Of a stretch of DNA of 8,284 bases, positions 7,541-8,284 are shown piece by piece. The position numbers were made by a program, and so were the translations under genes. Source of the stretch: Actinomycetales bacterium (GTDB lineage Bacteria; Actinomycetota; Actinomycetes; Actinomycetales; Cellulomonadaceae); assembly GCA_015655615.1 (NCBI GenBank), contig JAATES010000065.1, positions 1 through 8,284 on the forward strand, read 5' to 3'. Under the pieces are notes generated by a model. That model saw nothing but the letters and a program-made list of their open reading frames with translations, was not told the origin of the DNA and made no database searches. Numbering within the stretch: the first letter of the stretch is position 1; each line of letters starts with the position of its first letter.

Positions 7541-7546
7541 TAGCGT
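7541..7546 (+). promoter_or_regulatory. -10 box for leaderless DUF3866-like transcript
   Basis: The plus strand reads TAGCGT (TANNNT), followed by 7 nt and GTG 7554, the mirror image of the pafB arrangement. No ribosome site precedes the GTG. An alternative in-frame GTG at 7545 would overlap this box and is less likely. No clear -35 is visible. Confidence 0.45.
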
Positions 7547-7553
7547 GGTCGTC

Positions 7554-7693
7554 GTGATTCGGTGGCGAAGTGGGCGAGTGGTGTCGCGTGAGCGCTCCTG
7601 GCGTGGCGCTCAGGAGCTGACGGTCGACATCGGTTCGGGCGGCACCGTGCTCGCGCTGGCCTATCCGGAATTGATCGGGGCGGTCGACATCGG
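7554..7693 (+). CDS. DUF3866-like protein, N-terminal 47 codons, cut by the sequence junction
   Basis: From GTG 7554 the frame encodes MIRWRSGRVV..., then LTVDIG, TVLALAYPELIG and AVDIG. This matches my recollection of actinobacterial DUF3866 proteins, which start (M)IRWR.G.V, continue with ALAYP.L.G and then read GDRVLLN. DUF3866 has no established function that I know of, and full-length proteins are several hundred residues long. Here the frame changes character after codon 47 exactly where GC-rich DNA ends. Three further codons (INP) and a TGA at 7704-7706 come from the AT-rich side, so the gene is truncated by the junction, not naturally short. It is divergent from pafB with 35 bp between the start codons. 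Family assignment is from memory of a short stretch. Confidence 0.65.
7621..7693 (+). repeat. 13-bp direct repeat, copies 60 bp apart, second copy ends at the junction
   Basis: The sequence cggtcgacatcgg occurs at 7621-7633 and 7681-7693. Both copies are in the same codon phase of the DUF3866-like gene and encode VDIG twice. The second copy's last base is the last base that looks bacterial. It may be a coincidence of protein repetition or a clue to how the junction formed. Confidence 0.6.
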
Positions 7694-7821
7694 AATAAAT
7701 CCATGAAATTTTATATAATTGAAGGTAATAGGTAGTGTGGTAGTGCTATACAGTCCCTTGCATTCCCATGTCTCATCCAATCCGAAGATAAAATATAATG
7801 ATTTTTTTTTAGTATGCTACA

Positions 7822-7888
7822 AAGAGCCCTTACCAACTATGGGCTAAGCTAACTACTACCTTCCTTAGAAATTCTTTAATTTTCTTTG
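7822..7888. repeat. Diverged direct repeat, copy A
   Basis: It starts aagagcccttaccaacta, continues with ctaag and actacctt (7855-7862), and ends attttctttg (7879-7888). It matches copy B at 7931-7978 with several substitutions. Copy A carries about 16 extra bases between actacctt and attttctttg. Confidence 0.55.
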
Positions 7889-7930
7889 CCAAGTTGGATT
7901 ACAAAAATAATTTATTTCTATTTTGTTATG

Positions 7931-7978
7931 AAGAGCCTTTACCGACTAAGTGCTAAATCACTACCTTGATTTTCTTTG
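7931..7978. repeat. Diverged direct repeat, copy B
   Basis: It starts aagagcctttaccgacta, has actacctt at 7960-7967 and ends attttctttg (7969-7978). Same orientation as copy A, whose start lies 109 bp upstream. Both probably derive from one ancestral unit in the AT-rich segment; the family is not recognised. Confidence 0.55.
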
Positions 7979-8139
7979 TAAAATTAAGAGCAATGCTAAT
8001 GCTTATACAATTTTTTCTAACAATTAATTATAAAGGTAAGTTATGATTGGTACAATATTATATTTATATTAACTCATCAATAACACTTTTTTTTATAATC
8101 TTAGGTGTCCGGGTCAATAGATGCACGACTTTGCCTTCA

Positions 8140-8179
8140 ATAGATGATCTTAAAGAAACTTGAATTAATGATCATCTAT
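8140..8179. repeat. 10-bp perfect inverted repeat with 20-nt loop, next to an ATCT tract
   Basis: The arms are atagatgatc (8140-8149) and gatcatctat (8170-8179). The right arm runs into a short (ATCT)n tract (8174-8187). A direct repeat tcaatagatg also occurs at 8114-8123 and 8137-8146. In AT-rich DNA such structures are common and no function is inferred. Confidence 0.45.
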
Positions 8180-8284
8180 CTATCTATACTATATGTAAAC
8201 TCAAAGCTTTGTTGACTTTTTTTCCTTTAGTTTGACTTCATAAAAATTTGCCACATCATCTTTTCTCTCATTACAATTTTACAC

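Larger units (their letters stand above)
7694..8284. other. AT-rich, gene-free sequence of probable eukaryotic (plant-like) origin
   Basis: Composition changes abruptly at about 7694. Sampled lines fall to about 17-33% GC against about 70% on the other side. No frame of useful length is open on either strand in ~590 bp, stops are dense, and runs of 8-9 T occur (for example 7802-7810). It has short simple-sequence tracts, a diverged internal direct repeat and a small inverted repeat, as expected of plant intergenic DNA. No tRNA, rRNA, bacterial promoter array or coding gene is seen. Lack of ORFs argues against a low-GC bacterium. Organelle DNA or another eukaryote cannot be excluded by eye. 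Confidence 0.75.

Noticed and set aside
7519..7553. PafBC-type damage promoter (TTGTCRGTG-like element upstream of a -10) controlling pafB
   Set aside because: The sequence upstream of TACCGT on the minus strand contains no GTCRGTG-like core, so autoregulation through the known element is not supported.
7683..7688. SalI-type GTCGAC site near the junction as sign of a cloning ligation
   Set aside because: The site ends 5 bp before the breakpoint and another copy lies at 7623-7628. A ligation chimera would break at the site itself.
6457..7704. Longer 415-residue version of pafB starting at ATG 7704
   Set aside because: Its ATG lies in the AT-rich foreign side of the junction, and the extra 62 residues are the antisense of the DUF3866-like gene and the intergenic promoters. 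Homology begins at GTG 7518.
8171..8284. Possible Helitron-like 5' end (tctatactatatgtaaac with a later ccacatcatc)
   Set aside because: The motif only loosely recalls plant Helitron starts, and no 3' CTRR end with hairpin or Rep/helicase coding is present before the window ends. Too weak to call without a repeat-library search.
1..8284. CRISPR array, insertion sequence, toxin-antitoxin or defence genes
   Set aside because: No regularly spaced repeats, transposase motifs, terminal inverted repeats or defence-type domains were seen in any frame. The bacterial part is a conserved housekeeping neighbourhood.

Overview
Most of the window (about 1-7693) is high-GC actinobacterial DNA. Sampled 60-base lines run near 65-70% GC, GTG starts are common and reading frames are tightly overlapped. 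It carries a conserved actinobacterial neighbourhood on the minus strand. The order pafB-pafC-(small membrane protein)-tatA-tatC-helY-amidohydrolase-like-lnt is recognisable from mycobacteria, corynebacteria and propionibacteria. The gene set suggests an actinomycete, possibly Propionibacteriaceae-like, but I cannot fix the genus by eye.

Layout in order of transcription (right to left). pafB (7518-6457) and pafC (6464-5418) encode the paired WYL-domain regulators of the RecA-independent DNA-damage response. An unrecognised 110-aa single-span membrane protein (5431-5099) overlaps the end of pafC. After a 127-bp gap holding a candidate promoter come tatA (4971-4756) and tatC (4753-3977), for twin-arginine export. 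They are followed by helY (3942-1072), a large Ski2/Mtr4-like helicase, then a short degenerate amidohydrolase-like gene (1075-221), and then the first 76 codons of lnt, apolipoprotein N-acyltransferase, which runs off the left edge. Overlaps of 8, 14, 4 and 8 bp and gaps of 2 and 34 bp indicate co-transcription and translational coupling.

Divergent from pafB on the plus strand is the start of a DUF3866-like gene (GTG at 7554). Both genes look leaderless, with TANNNT boxes placed 7 nt before their GTG codons, in only 35 bp of shared DNA.

At about 7693 the sequence changes abruptly. The DUF3866 frame is cut in mid-domain and the remaining ~590 bp (7694-8284) are AT-rich and gene-free, with homopolymer T runs, a short tetranucleotide tract, a diverged direct repeat and a small inverted repeat. 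This looks like eukaryotic, probably plant, non-coding DNA. The simplest reading is a chimeric contig (bacterial contaminant or associate joined to host sequence). A real insertion is possible but not supported by anything here.

I see no defence system, CRISPR array, insertion sequence or RNA gene. The points most worth checking are the junction, the amidohydrolase-like protein that has lost its metal-binding histidines and most of its barrel, and the interlocked leaderless promoters.
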